From Gammaproteobacteria bacterium 13_2_20CM_66_19 (GTDB taxonomy: Bacteria > Pseudomonadota > Gammaproteobacteria > Steroidobacterales > Steroidobacteraceae), in the NCBI GenBank assembly GCA_001914695.1, contig MNCZ01000063.1, positions 1 to 44,397 of the forward strand: 44,397 bases of DNA. Direction: 5' to 3'. A program made the translations under genes and the position numbers. Every line of letters begins with the position of its first letter. The stretch's first letter is position 1. Under the pieces are notes generated by a model. It was not told where the DNA came from. It was given only the letters and a program-made list of their open reading frames with translations, and did no database searches. Positions 1 to 9,239 of the stretch are shown here, piece by piece.

Positions 1-1134
1 GAGGTCACCGACTCGGTGGCGATCCATCCGGGTTACGGCTTCCTCGCCGAGAACGCGGACTTCGCCGAGCGCGTGGAGAAGAGCGGCTTCGTGTTCGTCG
101 GCCCGAAGGCCGAGACCATCCGCATCCTGGGCGACAAGGTCTCCGCGATCCAGGTCATGAAGTCCCACGGGGTAGCGTGCGTGCCGGGCTCGGACGGGCC
201 GCTCGGGGACAACTCCGACGAGAACCTGCGCATCGCGCGCGACCTCGGCTACCCGGTGATCATCAAGGCCTCCGGCGGCGGCGGCGGGCGCGGCATGCGC
301 GTGGTGCACGCCGAGGCCTCGCTCCTCAATGCGATCGGCATCACGCGCGCGGAGGCGCGCGCCGCCTTCGGCAACGACCAGGTCTACATGGAGAAATTCC
401 TCGAGCGGCCGCGGCACATCGAGTTTCAGGTGCTCGCCGACGCGCACGGCAACGTCATTCACCTCGGCGAGCGCGACTGCTCGATGCAGCGGCGCCACCA
501 GAAGGTGCTCGAGGAGGCGCCGGCGCCCGGCCTCACGCCGCGCCAGCGCCGCTTCATGGGCGAGCGGTGCGTGGAGGCGTGCCGCGCGGTCGGCTACCGC
601 AGCGCCGGCACCATGGAGTTCCTCTACCAGGACGGGGAGTTCTACTTCATCGAGATGAACACGCGCATCCAGGTCGAGCATCCCGTCACCGAGCTCATCA
701 CCGGCATCGATCTCGTGAAGGCGCAGCTGCTGGTCGCCGCGGGTGAGCGGCTGCCCTACAGCCAGAGCGACGTGCAGATCCGCGGTCACGCCTTGGAATG
801 CCGCATCAACGCCGAGGACCCGAAGACCTTCATGCCCTCGCCTGGGCCGATCCGGCTGTGGCACGCGCCGGGCGGCCCCGGCATCCGGGTCGACAGTCAC
901 GTCTACTCCGGCTACAACGTGCCGCCCTACTACGATTCGCTGGTTGGCAAGATCATTGCGCACGGCGATACGCGCGAGACCGCCATCGCGCGCATGAAGA
1001 ATGCGCTCGCCGAGATGGTGATCGAGGGGATCAAGACCAACGTGGCGCTGCATCAGGAGATCTGCAACCACGCGGCATTCCAGAAGGGCGGCACGGACAT
1101 CCACTACCTCGAGCGGCGTCTGGGACTGCGCTGA
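1..1134 (+). CDS. accC: Biotin carboxylase subunit of acetyl-CoA carboxylase, 5' end missing
   Basis: AccC carboxylates biotin on the carrier protein AccB using ATP and bicarbonate. This is the first half-reaction of acetyl-CoA carboxylase, which supplies malonyl-CoA for fatty acid synthesis in the cytoplasm. The frame is open from base 1, so the gene starts outside the window. About 377 residues are present of a usual ~450, and roughly the first 73 are missing. Visible are the [12 protein letters not shown] segment, the glycine-rich ATP-grasp loop [12 protein letters not shown], the [13 protein letters not shown] strand and the active-site stretch [14 protein letters not shown]. The GTG at 16 is internal and not the true start. 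accB would be expected just upstream, outside the window, and prmA follows within 80 bp as in pseudomonads. Identity is essentially certain. Confidence 0.97.
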   Translation, partial: EVTDSVAIHPGYGFLAENADFAERVEKSGFVFVGPKAETIRILGDKVSAIQVMKSHGVACVPGSDGPLGDNSDENLRIARDLGYPVIIKASGGGGGRGMRVVHAEASLLNAIGITRAEARAAFGNDQVYMEKFLERPRHIEFQVLADAHGNVIHLGERDCSMQRRHQKVLEEAPAPGLTPRQRRFMGERCVEACRAVGYRSAGTMEFLYQDGEFYFIEMNTRIQVEHPVTELITGIDLVKAQLLVAAGERLPYSQSDVQIRGHALECRINAEDPKTFMPSPGPIRLWHAPGGPGIRVDSHVYSGYNVPPYYDSLVGKIIAHGDTRETAIARMKNALAEMVIEGIKTNVALHQEICNHAAFQKGGTDIHYLERRLGLR

Positions 1135-1197
1135 TCTAAGCGCTAAGCGCCGCGCCTCGAACAACCCCGCGCGCCGGGTGCGATTCCGATGCCGGCG

Positions 1198-1203
1198 CAT
1201 AAT
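1198..1203 (+). promoter_or_regulatory. Candidate -10 box before prmA (possible leaderless start)
   Basis: CATAAT lies exactly 6 bp before the ATG at 1210, the spacing at which transcription would begin on the start codon. No convincing -35 is visible and no Shine-Dalgarno precedes this ATG. It is a weak prediction alone but matches the same spacing at other genes in the window. Confidence 0.35.
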
Positions 1204-1209
1204 CCCCCC

Positions 1210-2166
1210 ATGTATCTCGAGCTCTCGTTCGATCTCGGGGCGGTGGACACCCACGCTGCGGAAGGGGCCTGCTGGGCGTGCGGCGCGAGCGCGCTGACCT
1301 TCGTCGACGCGCGCGATGATGCCGTAAACCACCCCACGAAATCCGGCCCAACGTGCGAGGCGAACTCCTCGCCACTCGACAAGACGCCGTATTTCGTGGG
1401 GACCCCGGTGCTCGAGCCCGCCCCCGGGGAGTTTCGTCTCTGGCCGAGGACGCGCTTGAGGTGCCTGTTCGCCCGCGAGTGCGATGCGCCGGCCATCGCG
1501 CGCGCGCTCGGCGCCGCGCTCGGGCTCGACCCGATGAGCATCGAGGTGCGGGCGGTGGCCGACCGCGTCTGGGAGCGCGAGTGGCTCGAGCACTTTCATG
1601 CGATGCGCTTCGGTCACCGGCTCTGGATATGTCCGCGTCACGAGCGCGTCAGCGCTCCCGGTGCCGTCGTCGTGGCGCTCGATCCGGGACTCGCATTCGG
1701 CACCGGCACTCATCCGAGCACCGCGCTGTGCCTCACGTGGCTCGATGCGCACCTCGCGGTGGGTGCGCGCGTCATCGACTATGGCTGCGGCTCGGGAGTA
1801 CTGGCGCTGGCGGCCGCCAAGCTCGGGGCGGGCGAGGTCCACTGCTTCGATATCGACCCCCAGGCGCTCTGCGCGGCGCGCGAGAATGCCGCAGCGAACG
1901 GCGTCACTCGGGAGGTGCAGGTCCACGAGCACGCCGGCACGCTGCCGCCCGCGGCCGACGTGGTGCTCGCGAACATCCTGTCGGGACCGCTGTGCGCCCT
2001 GGCCCCGCGGTTCGCGTCGCTCCTGCGTCCCGGTGGGGAGATCGTCCTGGCAGGGCTCATGCAGCACGAGGTCGAAGACGTGACAGGTGCTTATGCCCCG
2101 TGCTTTGATGTTGCTCCGTTCGGCGAGAGCGACGGCTGGGTGGGCCTCGCGGGACGCCGCCATTGA
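1210..2166 (+). CDS. prmA: Ribosomal protein L11 methyltransferase with an in-frame insertion
   Basis: PrmA trimethylates ribosomal protein L11 using S-adenosylmethionine. The N-terminal substrate-recognition domain begins MYLELSFDLG and the class I methyltransferase domain follows. Family hallmarks are WEREWLEHFHAMRFG, LDPGLAFGTGTHPST, the SAM loop DYGCGSGVLALAA and VLANILSGPL. I prefer the ATG at 1210 because MYLELSF aligns with the family N-terminus. An ATG at 1189 would add seven residues. Compared with known PrmA, where a short DxxDxP turn leads straight to the EP-PGE-LW motif, there are about 28 extra residues at roughly 38-65. They are encoded by a palindromic element at 1332-1401 that keeps the frame. 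The core motifs are intact, so the protein may still work with a longer loop. Confidence 0.93.
   Translation: MYLELSFDLGAVDTHAAEGACWACGASALTFVDARDDAVNHPTKSGPTCEANSSPLDKTPYFVGTPVLEPAPGEFRLWPRTRLRCLFARECDAPAIARALGAALGLDPMSIEVRAVADRVWEREWLEHFHAMRFGHRLWICPRHERVSAPGAVVVALDPGLAFGTGTHPSTALCLTWLDAHLAVGARVIDYGCGSGVLALAAAKLGAGEVHCFDIDPQALCAARENAAANGVTREVQVHEHAGTLPPAADVVLANILSGPLCALAPRFASLLRPGGEIVLAGLMQHEVEDVTGAYAPCFDVAPFGESDGWVGLAGRRH
1332..1401. repeat. Palindromic element inserted in-frame in prmA
   Basis: The ends form an inverted repeat of 16 bp arms with one mismatch: CCCCACGAAATCCGGC at 1332-1347 and its near-complement GCCGTATTTCGTGGGG at 1386-1401. Partial pairing continues inward. The element coincides with the stretch of PrmA that is absent from other family members, and it contributes whole codons without a stop. 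It resembles a miniature inverted-repeat or REP-type element. I see no second copy in this window and no clear target duplication. Confidence 0.65.
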
Positions 2167-2194
2167 TGCCCCGGACGGGGCGCGGCTCAAGCCC

Positions 2195-3679
2195 ATGCTT
2201 ACGATCTGTCCGAAGTGTGCCCTGACTCTGCTGGTGACGGCAGAGGACCTGCGCGTTGCGCAGGGTTACGTGCGCTGCGGGCGCTGCTCGAGCGTGTTCA
2301 ACGCGCTCGCGCGGCTCACCGAAGAGCGCCAGGAGCCGGAAGGCCCGCCGGAGAGTGCGCCGACGCAACCCTCGGTCGAAGAGAGCCCCGCGAGCGCCCT
2401 GACGTCTGCCGCGACGGTGCCGGCTCGGGCCCGGGAAAACGACGCGCCGCCGCCACCACCCCCACCGGCGGTGAGCGATGAGGACGCCATCCCGGACGAT
2501 GCACTCGAGTTCGATCCTGCGAGGACGGATGCGTCCTCGGTGTTCGTCGAGCCCCCGCCGAGCCCTGAGTGGTCGGCGGCGACCGGCACTTTCAAGGCCA
2601 TGATGGCCGCGAACCAGGAGGCGGTGCAGCCACAGGAACCGCACCCCGCAAAGCGGGAGCAACCACCCGCGGGGCGGCCGCCGGAGGCCGCGCACCCGCC
2701 GCTACCGCAGGCCACGCACCCGCCGCCGCCTGACGCCATCGCCTCGCCACTTGAGCTTGTTTCCGCGCATGAGGAAGGGCGCGCCCCGCAGCGGGCGCAG
2801 GACACGCCGCGCCCGAAAGCGACGTCCGCGCCGGATCCTGATCCCGACATCGAGGTCGAAATCGGTCCGGAGATGCTCGCTTCCATATTGCGCGTCGAGA
2901 CGGCGGCCGAGCCGCGCGCGCCGGCGAGCCCGAAGCCGGCGCCCGCCGCGCCGCCCGCGCCACGCGCACCGTCTGCGACGGTGAGGCCGCTGCGCTCGAG
3001 GCCGGGCGACCGCCCCAAGGCGCCGCCGACGCCGTCGGCGCGATCCGCGCCCCCGACGCCCCCGCCCGCTGCCACCGCGCTGACGCCTGCGGAATCGGAG
3101 GCGCCACCCGCGCCCGCGCCGTACAGGCGGGTGTTGCGTGTCGTGCGGCCTCCCAAGGGCGAATGGCTCGTGTCGGTCGCCTGGGGCGCCGGCGCAATCG
3201 TGGCGGCGCTCGCCCTGCTTGCGCAGATCGTGGACCACCATCGGGACGAGCTCGCCGCGAACGCACGCTTCAACCGTCCGCTCACCGCGCTCTACACCGC
3301 CCTCGGGGTGCATCTCGTGCCGCGCTGGGACGTCAAGGCGTACGACGTGCGCCAGCTCGGCGCGTCCGTCGAGCCGGGGGCCTCGGGTCTCATCACGGTG
3401 CGCGCCAGCGTCAAGAACGCGGCGGCGCAACCGCAGCCGCTGCCACTGCTGCGGGTGACGCTGCAGGATCGCTTCGGCAACCGCATCGCCGCGCGCGATG
3501 TGGCGCCGCGGTTCTACCTGTCGCGCAGCGCGCCCGCCTTTTTGTCGGCGGGTGAGCGCATCGACGCCGAGATGGGTTTCGTGGATCCGGGCGCCAATGC
3601 CGTGGGCTTCGAGATCGACGCCTGCCTGCCAATCCGAGACGGCGCCGTCACCTGCGCCAACGACGCCGCGGCGCGCTGA
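2195..3679 (+). CDS. Zinc-ribbon and DUF3426 membrane protein
   Basis: The protein begins with an MJ0042-type zinc ribbon, with cysteines at 5, 8, 28 and 31 (CPKC and CGRC). A low-complexity linker of about 290 residues follows, very rich in proline, alanine and charged residues. One transmembrane helix sits near residues 328-350, and the C-terminal DUF3426 domain includes VTLQDRFGNRIAARDV and the FEIDACLP end. The predicted topology is a cytoplasmic zinc ribbon and a periplasmic DUF3426 domain. The start is placed at ATG 2195, right before the zinc ribbon. Longer versions starting near 2087 would overlap prmA and lack similarity. Its function is not known to me. The position between prmA and dusB is conserved in related bacteria and suggests co-transcription. 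Confidence 0.85.
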   Translation: MLTICPKCALTLLVTAEDLRVAQGYVRCGRCSSVFNALARLTEERQEPEGPPESAPTQPSVEESPASALTSAATVPARARENDAPPPPPPPAVSDEDAIPDDALEFDPARTDASSVFVEPPPSPEWSAATGTFKAMMAANQEAVQPQEPHPAKREQPPAGRPPEAAHPPLPQATHPPPPDAIASPLELVSAHEEGRAPQRAQDTPRPKATSAPDPDPDIEVEIGPEMLASILRVETAAEPRAPASPKPAPAAPPAPRAPSATVRPLRSRPGDRPKAPPTPSARSAPPTPPPAATALTPAESEAPPAPAPYRRVLRVVRPPKGEWLVSVAWGAGAIVAALALLAQIVDHHRDELAANARFNRPLTALYTALGVHLVPRWDVKAYDVRQLGASVEPGASGLITVRASVKNAAAQPQPLPLLRVTLQDRFGNRIAARDVAPRFYLSRSAPAFLSAGERIDAEMGFVDPGANAVGFEIDACLPIRDGAVTCANDAAAR

Positions 3680-3696
3680 TCCCGTAAGAGGCGCGC

Positions 3697-4695
3697 TTGC
3701 GGATCGGACCTTACGTCCTGCCCTCGCCCGTGGTGCTCGCGCCGATGGCCGGGGTAACCGATCGCCCGTTCCGACTGCTGTGCCGCGCCCTCGGCGCGGG
3801 CCTGGCGGCGTCCGAGATGATCACCTCGGACATGCGGCTGTGGCACACGAGCAAATCGCGCCAGCGCATGGACCACGAGGGCGAGCCCGAGCCGCGTGTG
3901 GTGCAGCTCGCCGGCGCAGACCCCGCAGGGCTCGCCGCGGCTGCGCGCGCCAACGTCGCCCTCGGCGCCCAGATCATCGACCTGAACATGGGCTGTCCGG
4001 CCAAGAAAGTGTGCGGCCGGCTGTGCGGCTCGGCGCTGCTCAGGGATGAAGCGCTGGTGGCGCGGATACTGCACGCCGTAGTGAGCGCCGTGGACGTGCC
4101 GGTGACGCTCAAGATCCGCACTGGCTGGGACCGTGAGCACACGAACGGCGTCGAGATCGCGCGCATCGCGGAAAGTTGTGGCATCGCCGCGCTCGCGGTC
4201 CACGGGCGCACACGCGCGGATTTCTACGCAGGGTCCGCCGAGTACGACACGATCCGCGCCATCAAGTCGCAGCTGCGCATTCCGGTGTTCGCGAACGGCG
4301 ACATCGCCGCGCCGCAGAAAGCGCGCGAGGTGCTTGATCTCACGGGTGCCGACGGAGTAATGATCGGCCGCGCGAGTCATGGTGCGCCATGGATTTTCCG
4401 CGCTGTCAACGCCCATCTGAACTTCCATCTGAATCAGCGAAATGCGCCGCCGCCACTTCAGCGCGCTGACCTGCGTGATATCATCCTGGCGCATCTTGAC
4501 TCCCTGTATTCCTTTTACGGCGAGGAGAGTGGGGTGCGGATCGCGCGCAAACATCTCGGCTGGTATTGCGAGCTGCTGGATGGGCCGGCGCAGATTCGCG
4601 GGGAGCTGATGGGGGCTGCGAACACGGCCGTACAGTTCGCACAGGCGCTTAAGCATTTCGAGCACTGGGTGGGCGCGGCTGCCGCGGCGGCCTGA
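3697..4695 (+). CDS. dusB: tRNA-dihydrouridine synthase B
   Basis: DusB is an FMN-dependent enzyme that reduces uridine to dihydrouridine in the D-loop of tRNA. The TIM-barrel N-terminus VVLAPMAGVTDRPFR binds FMN. NMGCPAKKV carries the catalytic cysteine, and LKIRTGWD, AVHGRTR, VFANGDI and VMIGRASHGAPWIF are further family motifs. The length of 332 residues is normal. The start appears to be TTG at 3697, preceded by AAGAGG at a suitable distance, and no better ATG exists. It is followed 34 bp later by fis. The dusB-fis operon is classical in gammaproteobacteria, where fis expression depends on the dusB leader and promoter. Confidence 0.96.
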   Translation: MRIGPYVLPSPVVLAPMAGVTDRPFRLLCRALGAGLAASEMITSDMRLWHTSKSRQRMDHEGEPEPRVVQLAGADPAGLAAAARANVALGAQIIDLNMGCPAKKVCGRLCGSALLRDEALVARILHAVVSAVDVPVTLKIRTGWDREHTNGVEIARIAESCGIAALAVHGRTRADFYAGSAEYDTIRAIKSQLRIPVFANGDIAAPQKAREVLDLTGADGVMIGRASHGAPWIFRAVNAHLNFHLNQRNAPPPLQRADLRDIILAHLDSLYSFYGEESGVRIARKHLGWYCELLDGPAQIRGELMGAANTAVQFAQALKHFEHWVGAAAAAA

Positions 4696-4729
4696 CGAGT
4701 CGTTTTTCCGTTTTCCAGGGGGACCCGCA

Positions 4730-5023
4730 ATGCCGGCAAAGAGAAAGACGCGAGCTCGCGAAGTCATCGTCGCCAGGGTGAACGGACGGGAGCTGCCGCT
4801 GCGCAATCATGCCGAGCGCGCCCTGAGCGAGTACTTCACCAGCCTGAACGGCCACCGGCCGGCTCAGCTCTACGACCTGGTGCTGCGCGAGGTCGAAGAG
4901 CCGCTGTTTCGCGTCGTGCTCGATTACGCCCAGGGCAACCAGAGCCGCGCCGCCGGGATCCTCGGCATCAATCGCGGCACGCTGCGAAAGAAACTGAAGC
5001 AGTTCGGGCTAGCCGGCTCCTGA
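4730..5023 (+). CDS. fis: DNA-binding protein Fis
   Basis: Fis is a small dimeric nucleoid protein that bends DNA and controls rRNA, tRNA and recombination functions. The 97-residue length matches the 98 residues of the E. coli protein. The C-terminal helix-turn-helix [20 protein letters not shown] (from about residue 68) is highly conserved, and the preceding [13 protein letters not shown] helices form the dimer core. A good ribosome-binding site (AGGGGGA) precedes the ATG. It lies between dusB and purH and is probably transcribed from upstream of dusB. Confidence 0.97.
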   Translation: MPAKRKTRAREVIVARVNGRELPLRNHAERALSEYFTSLNGHRPAQLYDLVLREVEEPLFRVVLDYAQGNQSRAAGILGINRGTLRKKLKQFGLAGS

Positions 5024-5030
5024 CAGCGGA

Positions 5031-6596
5031 ATGCCCCCGCCGGTACGCCGCGCACTCCTCTCGGTTTCCGACAAGACCGGCCTCGTCGAGCTGGCGCGCG
5101 AGCTCGCCCGGCGCAACATCGAGATCCTCTCGACGGGCGGCACCGCGCAGCTGCTGGCCGCCAACGGCGTGGCGGTGCGCGAGGTCGCGAGCTACACCGG
5201 CTTTCCCGAGATCATGGGCGGGCGTCTCAAGACGCTGCATCCGAAGATTCACGGCGGGCTCCTCGGGCGGCGCGGCATGGACGACGGTGTCATGGCGCAG
5301 CACGGGATCGCGCCCATTGATCTGCTGGTGGTGAACCTCTATCCGTTCGCGGCCACGGTGGCCCGACCCGGCTCACGCTACGCGGAGGCCATCGAGAACA
5401 TCGACGTGGGCGGGCCGGCGATGCTGCGCGCCGCAGCGAAGAACCATGAGTCGGTGCTGGTGGTCGTCGACCCCGCGGACTATCCGAGGCTCCTCGCGGA
5501 GCTCGACGCGCATCAGGGCGGGAGCGCCGCCGAGACTCGCGCGCGCCTCGCGGCGAAGGCCTTTGCCCATACCGCCCGCTACGACGCCATGGTCGCCGGC
5601 TACCTGAGCGCAGAGCACCCCGAGCCGGATCAGGGCCTGCCCGCGACCCTGCAGCTGATGCTCGAGAAGGCGCAGGATCTGCGTTACGGGGAGAACCCCC
5701 ATCAGCGGGCGGCGCTCTACCGCGAGCCCGCCGCGCGCGGCGCCGGGGTGGCCGCCTCGAGCATCCTGCAGGGCAAGGACCTCTCCTTCAACAACATTGC
5801 CGACGCGGACGCGGCCATCGAGTGCGTGCGCCAGTTCGGAGACTGCGCGTGCGTCATCGTCAAGCACGCGAACCCCTGCGGAGCGGCGCTCGGCGCCACG
5901 GTGCGCGAGGCCTACGAGAGCGCGTACCGGACCGATCCCACCTCGGCGTTCGGCGGCATCATCGCGTTCAACCGCGAGCTCGATGCGAGTGCGGCGGAGG
6001 CGATCCTCGAGCGTCAGTTCGTCGAGGTGCTGGCGGCGCCCGCGGTGAGCACGGAGGCCGCGCGGGCCCTCGCCGGCAAGCCCAACGTCCGCCTGCTGGA
6101 GCTCGGGGACCTCAACGCGCGCGGCGGCGGCGAGTTCGAGCTGCGCAGCGTCAGCGGGGGACTCCTGATGCAGTCGCGCGATGTGGCGGACCTCTCTCCC
6201 GCAGAGCTCGAGGTGCCCACGCGCCGCAAGCCGAGCGAGGCGGAGCTCGCGGATCTCATCTTCGCCTGGCGGGTGTGCAAGTTCGTGAAATCCAACGCCA
6301 TCGTCTTCGCGCGCGCCGGGGCCACCATCGGCATCGGCGCAGGTCAGATGAGCCGCGTGTACTCGACTCGGCTCGCGGCGATGAAGGCCGCGGATGAGAA
6401 GCTCACCATCGCCGGCGCCGTCATGGCCTCGGACGCGTTCCTCCCGTTCCGCGACAACCTGGATGTCGCCGCCGCCTACGGCATCCGCGCCGTGATCCAG
6501 CCGGGAGGGAGCGTGCGCGATGGCGAAGTGATCGCCGCCGCCGATGAGCACGGCATGGCCATGGTGTTCACCCGCATGCGGCACTTCCGACACTAG
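5031..6596 (+). CDS. purH: Bifunctional AICAR formyltransferase / IMP cyclohydrolase
   Basis: PurH performs the last two steps of IMP synthesis: formyl transfer from 10-formyltetrahydrofolate to AICAR, then ring closure. The N-terminal IMP cyclohydrolase domain (about 1-195) includes [35 protein letters not shown] and NLYPF. The transformylase domain carries the catalytic Lys-His pair at 278-279 in [10 protein letters not shown], plus [22 protein letters not shown] and KSNAIVFAR. The length of 521 residues is normal. It starts 7 bp after the fis stop and is followed after 11 bp by purD, so a dusB-fis-purHD unit is likely. Confidence 0.98.
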   Translation: MPPPVRRALLSVSDKTGLVELARELARRNIEILSTGGTAQLLAANGVAVREVASYTGFPEIMGGRLKTLHPKIHGGLLGRRGMDDGVMAQHGIAPIDLLVVNLYPFAATVARPGSRYAEAIENIDVGGPAMLRAAAKNHESVLVVVDPADYPRLLAELDAHQGGSAAETRARLAAKAFAHTARYDAMVAGYLSAEHPEPDQGLPATLQLMLEKAQDLRYGENPHQRAALYREPAARGAGVAASSILQGKDLSFNNIADADAAIECVRQFGDCACVIVKHANPCGAALGATVREAYESAYRTDPTSAFGGIIAFNRELDASAAEAILERQFVEVLAAPAVSTEAARALAGKPNVRLLELGDLNARGGGEFELRSVSGGLLMQSRDVADLSPAELEVPTRRKPSEAELADLIFAWRVCKFVKSNAIVFARAGATIGIGAGQMSRVYSTRLAAMKAADEKLTIAGAVMASDAFLPFRDNLDVAAAYGIRAVIQPGGSVRDGEVIAAADEHGMAMVFTRMRHFRH

Positions 6597-6607
6597 GGTG
6601 GGCCTCG

Positions 6608-7894
6608 ATGAAGGTTCTAATCGCAGGCGGCGGCGGTCGCGAGCACGCCCTCGCCTGTAAATGCGCCGCCTCGGACCGGGTCGCGGAGGTGTGGGTCGCT
6701 CCCGGCAACGCCGGCACCGCCGGCGAGCCGAAGGTTCGCAATGTCAGCGTGGCTGCCGAGGATGTCGCAGAGCTCCTCGCGCTCGCGCGCTCGGAGCGCA
6801 TCGACCTGACGCTGATCGGTCCCGAAGCACCCCTGGTCGCGGGCGTGGTCGACGCCTTCGCCGCGGCGGGTCTGCCTTGTTTCGGGCCTCGGCGCGCGGC
6901 CGCCCGGCTCGAGGGCTCGAAGGCCTTCGCCAAGGAGTTCATGCGCCGCCACGGCATTCCGACGGCCGCCTCACGCACCTTCACCCGCGAGAGCCTCGAT
7001 GCGGCATGGGTGCGCGGCCAGCGTGCCCCGCTCGTGGTCAAGGCGAGCGGGCTCGCGGCAGGCAAGGGCGTGGTGGTCGCCGCTACACCTGAGGAGGCGC
7101 TCGCGGCGGCGAGCGCGATGTTTAGCGGCCGGTTCGGCGACGCCGGGCGCGAGGTGGTGATCGAGGAGTTCCTCGAAGGCGAGGAAGCGAGCTTCATCGT
7201 CATGGCGGACGGCGCGCACGTGCTGCCGCTCGCGAGCTCGCAGGATCACAAGCGCCTCCACGACGGCGATCGCGGACCCAACACCGGCGGCATGGGCGCC
7301 TACTCGCCGGCGCCGGTGGTCACGCCGGCGATGCACGCGCGCGTCTTGCGCGAGGTCATCGTGCCCACCGTCCGCGGACTCGCCGCCGACGGCACGCCTT
7401 ACACGGGGTTCCTGTATGCCGGGCTCATGATCGCGCCCGATGGCACACCGCGTGTGCTCGAGTTCAACTGCCGCCTCGGCGATCCGGAGACGCAGCCGAT
7501 CCTCCTGCGGCTCGAGTCCGACCTGACCACGCTGTGCGAAGCCGCGCTCGGTGGCCGGCTCGACGCGCTGAGCGTGCAATGGGATCCGCGTGCGGCTCTC
7601 GGGGTGGTGATGGCCGCGGCCGGCTATCCCGAGCGCGTGCGCAACGGCGATGTGATCGAGGGCCTCGAGCGCGCCGCGCAGCTGCCGGGCAAGATCTTTC
7701 ACGCGGGCACGCGGCTCGAGGCTGGCAGGGTGCTCACTAACGGCGGCCGCGTCCTCACCGCGACGGCGCTCGGCGCGAGCGTCGGCGAGGCGCAGCGGGC
7801 GGCCTATGCGCTCGCCGATACGGTTCGCTGGTCCGGGGTGCAGTACCGGCGCGACATCGGTCACCGTGCCGTGGAGCGCGAGCGCCTCGGATAG
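6608..7894 (+). CDS. purD: Phosphoribosylamine-glycine ligase (GAR synthetase)
   Basis: PurD joins glycine to phosphoribosylamine using ATP in early purine synthesis. It is an ATP-grasp enzyme. The N-terminal MKVLIAGGGGREHALA loop, GPEAPLVAGVVD, KASGLAAGKGVVVA, the SQDHKRLHDGD and GPNTGGMGAYSP segments and LEFNCRLGDPETQ are all present. The length of 428 residues equals that of known enzymes. It sits directly downstream of purH, as in E. coli and Pseudomonas. The thioesterase ATG follows 19 bp after its stop. Confidence 0.98.
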   Translation: MKVLIAGGGGREHALACKCAASDRVAEVWVAPGNAGTAGEPKVRNVSVAAEDVAELLALARSERIDLTLIGPEAPLVAGVVDAFAAAGLPCFGPRRAAARLEGSKAFAKEFMRRHGIPTAASRTFTRESLDAAWVRGQRAPLVVKASGLAAGKGVVVAATPEEALAAASAMFSGRFGDAGREVVIEEFLEGEEASFIVMADGAHVLPLASSQDHKRLHDGDRGPNTGGMGAYSPAPVVTPAMHARVLREVIVPTVRGLAADGTPYTGFLYAGLMIAPDGTPRVLEFNCRLGDPETQPILLRLESDLTTLCEAALGGRLDALSVQWDPRAALGVVMAAAGYPERVRNGDVIEGLERAAQLPGKIFHAGTRLEAGRVLTNGGRVLTATALGASVGEAQRAAYALADTVRWSGVQYRRDIGHRAVERERLG

Positions 7895-7913
7895 GCGCGA
7901 GCCACGCACGGCC

Positions 7914-8363
7914 ATGGACTTCGATCATCCCGCGCCTCACGTCGTCGAGATCGCCGTTCAGCCCGAGGACATCGACGCCTACGAGCACGTCAACAACGCC
8001 GTCTACCTCACCTGGCTCGACCGCGCCGCCTGGTCGCACTCGGGGGCGCTCGGCGTGCCGCTCGAGCAGTGTGTCGCGCTGCGTCGCGGCATGGCGGCGC
8101 AGCGCATCGAGATCGAGTACCTGCGCGCGGCGGTGAGGGGCGACGTCGTGCAGGCCGCTACCTGGATCGCGGACAGCGACGGGCGGCTGCGCGCCGAGCG
8201 GCGCTTCCAGGTGCGGCGCAAGGGCGACGGACAGACTCTCGCCCGCGCCCGCATCGACTACGTGTGCATCAATCTCGACTCGGGCCGTGCCGTGCGGATG
8301 CCCGACAGCTTCGCGCGCGCCTACGTGCCGACGCCGCACCTGACCCGGAAGATCAGAAGCTGA
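7914..8363 (+). CDS. Acyl-CoA thioesterase, 4HBT hotdog family
   Basis: This 149-residue protein belongs to the 4-hydroxybenzoyl-CoA thioesterase/YbgC-FadM-type hotdog family, which hydrolyses acyl-CoA thioesters in the cytoplasm. The diagnostic segment is DIDAYEHVNNAVYLTWLDRAA near residues 22-42, with the usual Asp/His-Val-Asn-Asn active-site region, followed by hotdog strands such as IEIEYLRAAVRGD. The ATG at 7914 lies 19 bp after purD and gives the family N-terminus. Longer frames would overlap purD. The acyl substrate cannot be read from the sequence. Its 3' end overlaps the end of the convergent barrel gene by 11 bp. Confidence 0.85.
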   Translation: MDFDHPAPHVVEIAVQPEDIDAYEHVNNAVYLTWLDRAAWSHSGALGVPLEQCVALRRGMAAQRIEIEYLRAAVRGDVVQAATWIADSDGRLRAERRFQVRRKGDGQTLARARIDYVCINLDSGRAVRMPDSFARAYVPTPHLTRKIRS

Positions 8364-9216
8364 CGCGCACGAACGCCTCCGGGCCGCTGATACTCATCCC
8401 GAACACCCCGGGAGTGGACCCGCCCCGGCGTACGAGCGAAGTGCGCATCGAGGTGTACCCCAGACCGAGCGCCAGGTTGGGGTTGAAGCGGTACTGCACG
8501 TCCTCCTCGAGATCGGCGTACCAGCCGCGGAAGCGGCTCAGGTTCACCCGGAGAAACGCGGCGCGCGCATTCGCGGCCCAGCGGCTGGAGACGCGCCACG
8601 TGAGGTCGAGCGGCACCGCGGGAAACGGGGTTGCGGTCGTGACCTCCTGGCGCTGATTCTGCGCCGGGGCCTGCGCGATCGCGTCCACCTGGAGGAAGTA
8701 GACGCCGAAACCCGTTCCCAACTCGAGGTGGTCGTTGCGAATGGGCGAGTAGGTGTAGGTGATGTCGAACTGGCGCCAGTCGAGCGAAGTCTGGGTCAGC
8801 TGGCCGGCGGCGAAGGTCTGGTTGTTGAAGACGACATCGTGGGCCAGGACCTCGCTCCCCGAGCGATCGGCCTCGAAGTAATCGACGCGCAGGCGGCTGC
8901 GCTCGCGCAGGCGGAACATGACGTCGACGCGCCCCTGGCGTAGCCGCCCCGGCATCCCGAGGTCCCGCTCGCCGCTCACCGGCGTGCCGGTCACCCCGGG
9001 GGACGCGAAGGACGGATCGATCCGCAGGTTGGTCCGCAGCTGCGGGTCGTAGAAGGTGCCGCGGATGTAGAAGCGATCCCGGATCGGGCTCGGGGTCTCT
9101 CGAGCGCGCGGCGGCAGCGGCGCCCCCGAGTACGGATCCCGGTCGGCCTGGGCCCACGCCGGGACGACGGCGGTTGTCGCGATGATCGCCGCGGCGAGCG
9201 CGAACGGGAAGCGCAT
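8353..9216 (-). CDS. Predicted outer-membrane beta-barrel protein
   Basis: I do not recognise a named family. The protein starts with a clear signal peptide (MRFPFALAAAIIATTAVVPAWAQA), cleaved after about residue 23. It continues with many alternating amphipathic strands rich in Arg, Tyr and Phe, for example the DITYTYSPIRNDHLELGTG segment, and ends in phenylalanine (FVRVSF), as expected for substrates of the Bam machinery. The mature length is about 264 residues. The ATG at 9216 is chosen because it opens the signal peptide. It lies 23 bp downstream of rho on the same strand, so it may be transcribed by read-through from trxA-rho. The role is unknown. Confidence 0.7.
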   Translation of the reverse strand: MRFPFALAAAIIATTAVVPAWAQADRDPYSGAPLPPRARETPSPIRDRFYIRGTFYDPQLRTNLRIDPSFASPGVTGTPVSGERDLGMPGRLRQGRVDVMFRLRERSRLRVDYFEADRSGSEVLAHDVVFNNQTFAAGQLTQTSLDWRQFDITYTYSPIRNDHLELGTGFGVYFLQVDAIAQAPAQNQRQEVTTATPFPAVPLDLTWRVSSRWAANARAAFLRVNLSRFRGWYADLEEDVQYRFNPNLALGLGYTSMRTSLVRRGGSTPGVFGMSISGPEAFVRVSF

Positions 9217-9239
9217 GCGGACCGCCGCGGGTGCGAGCG

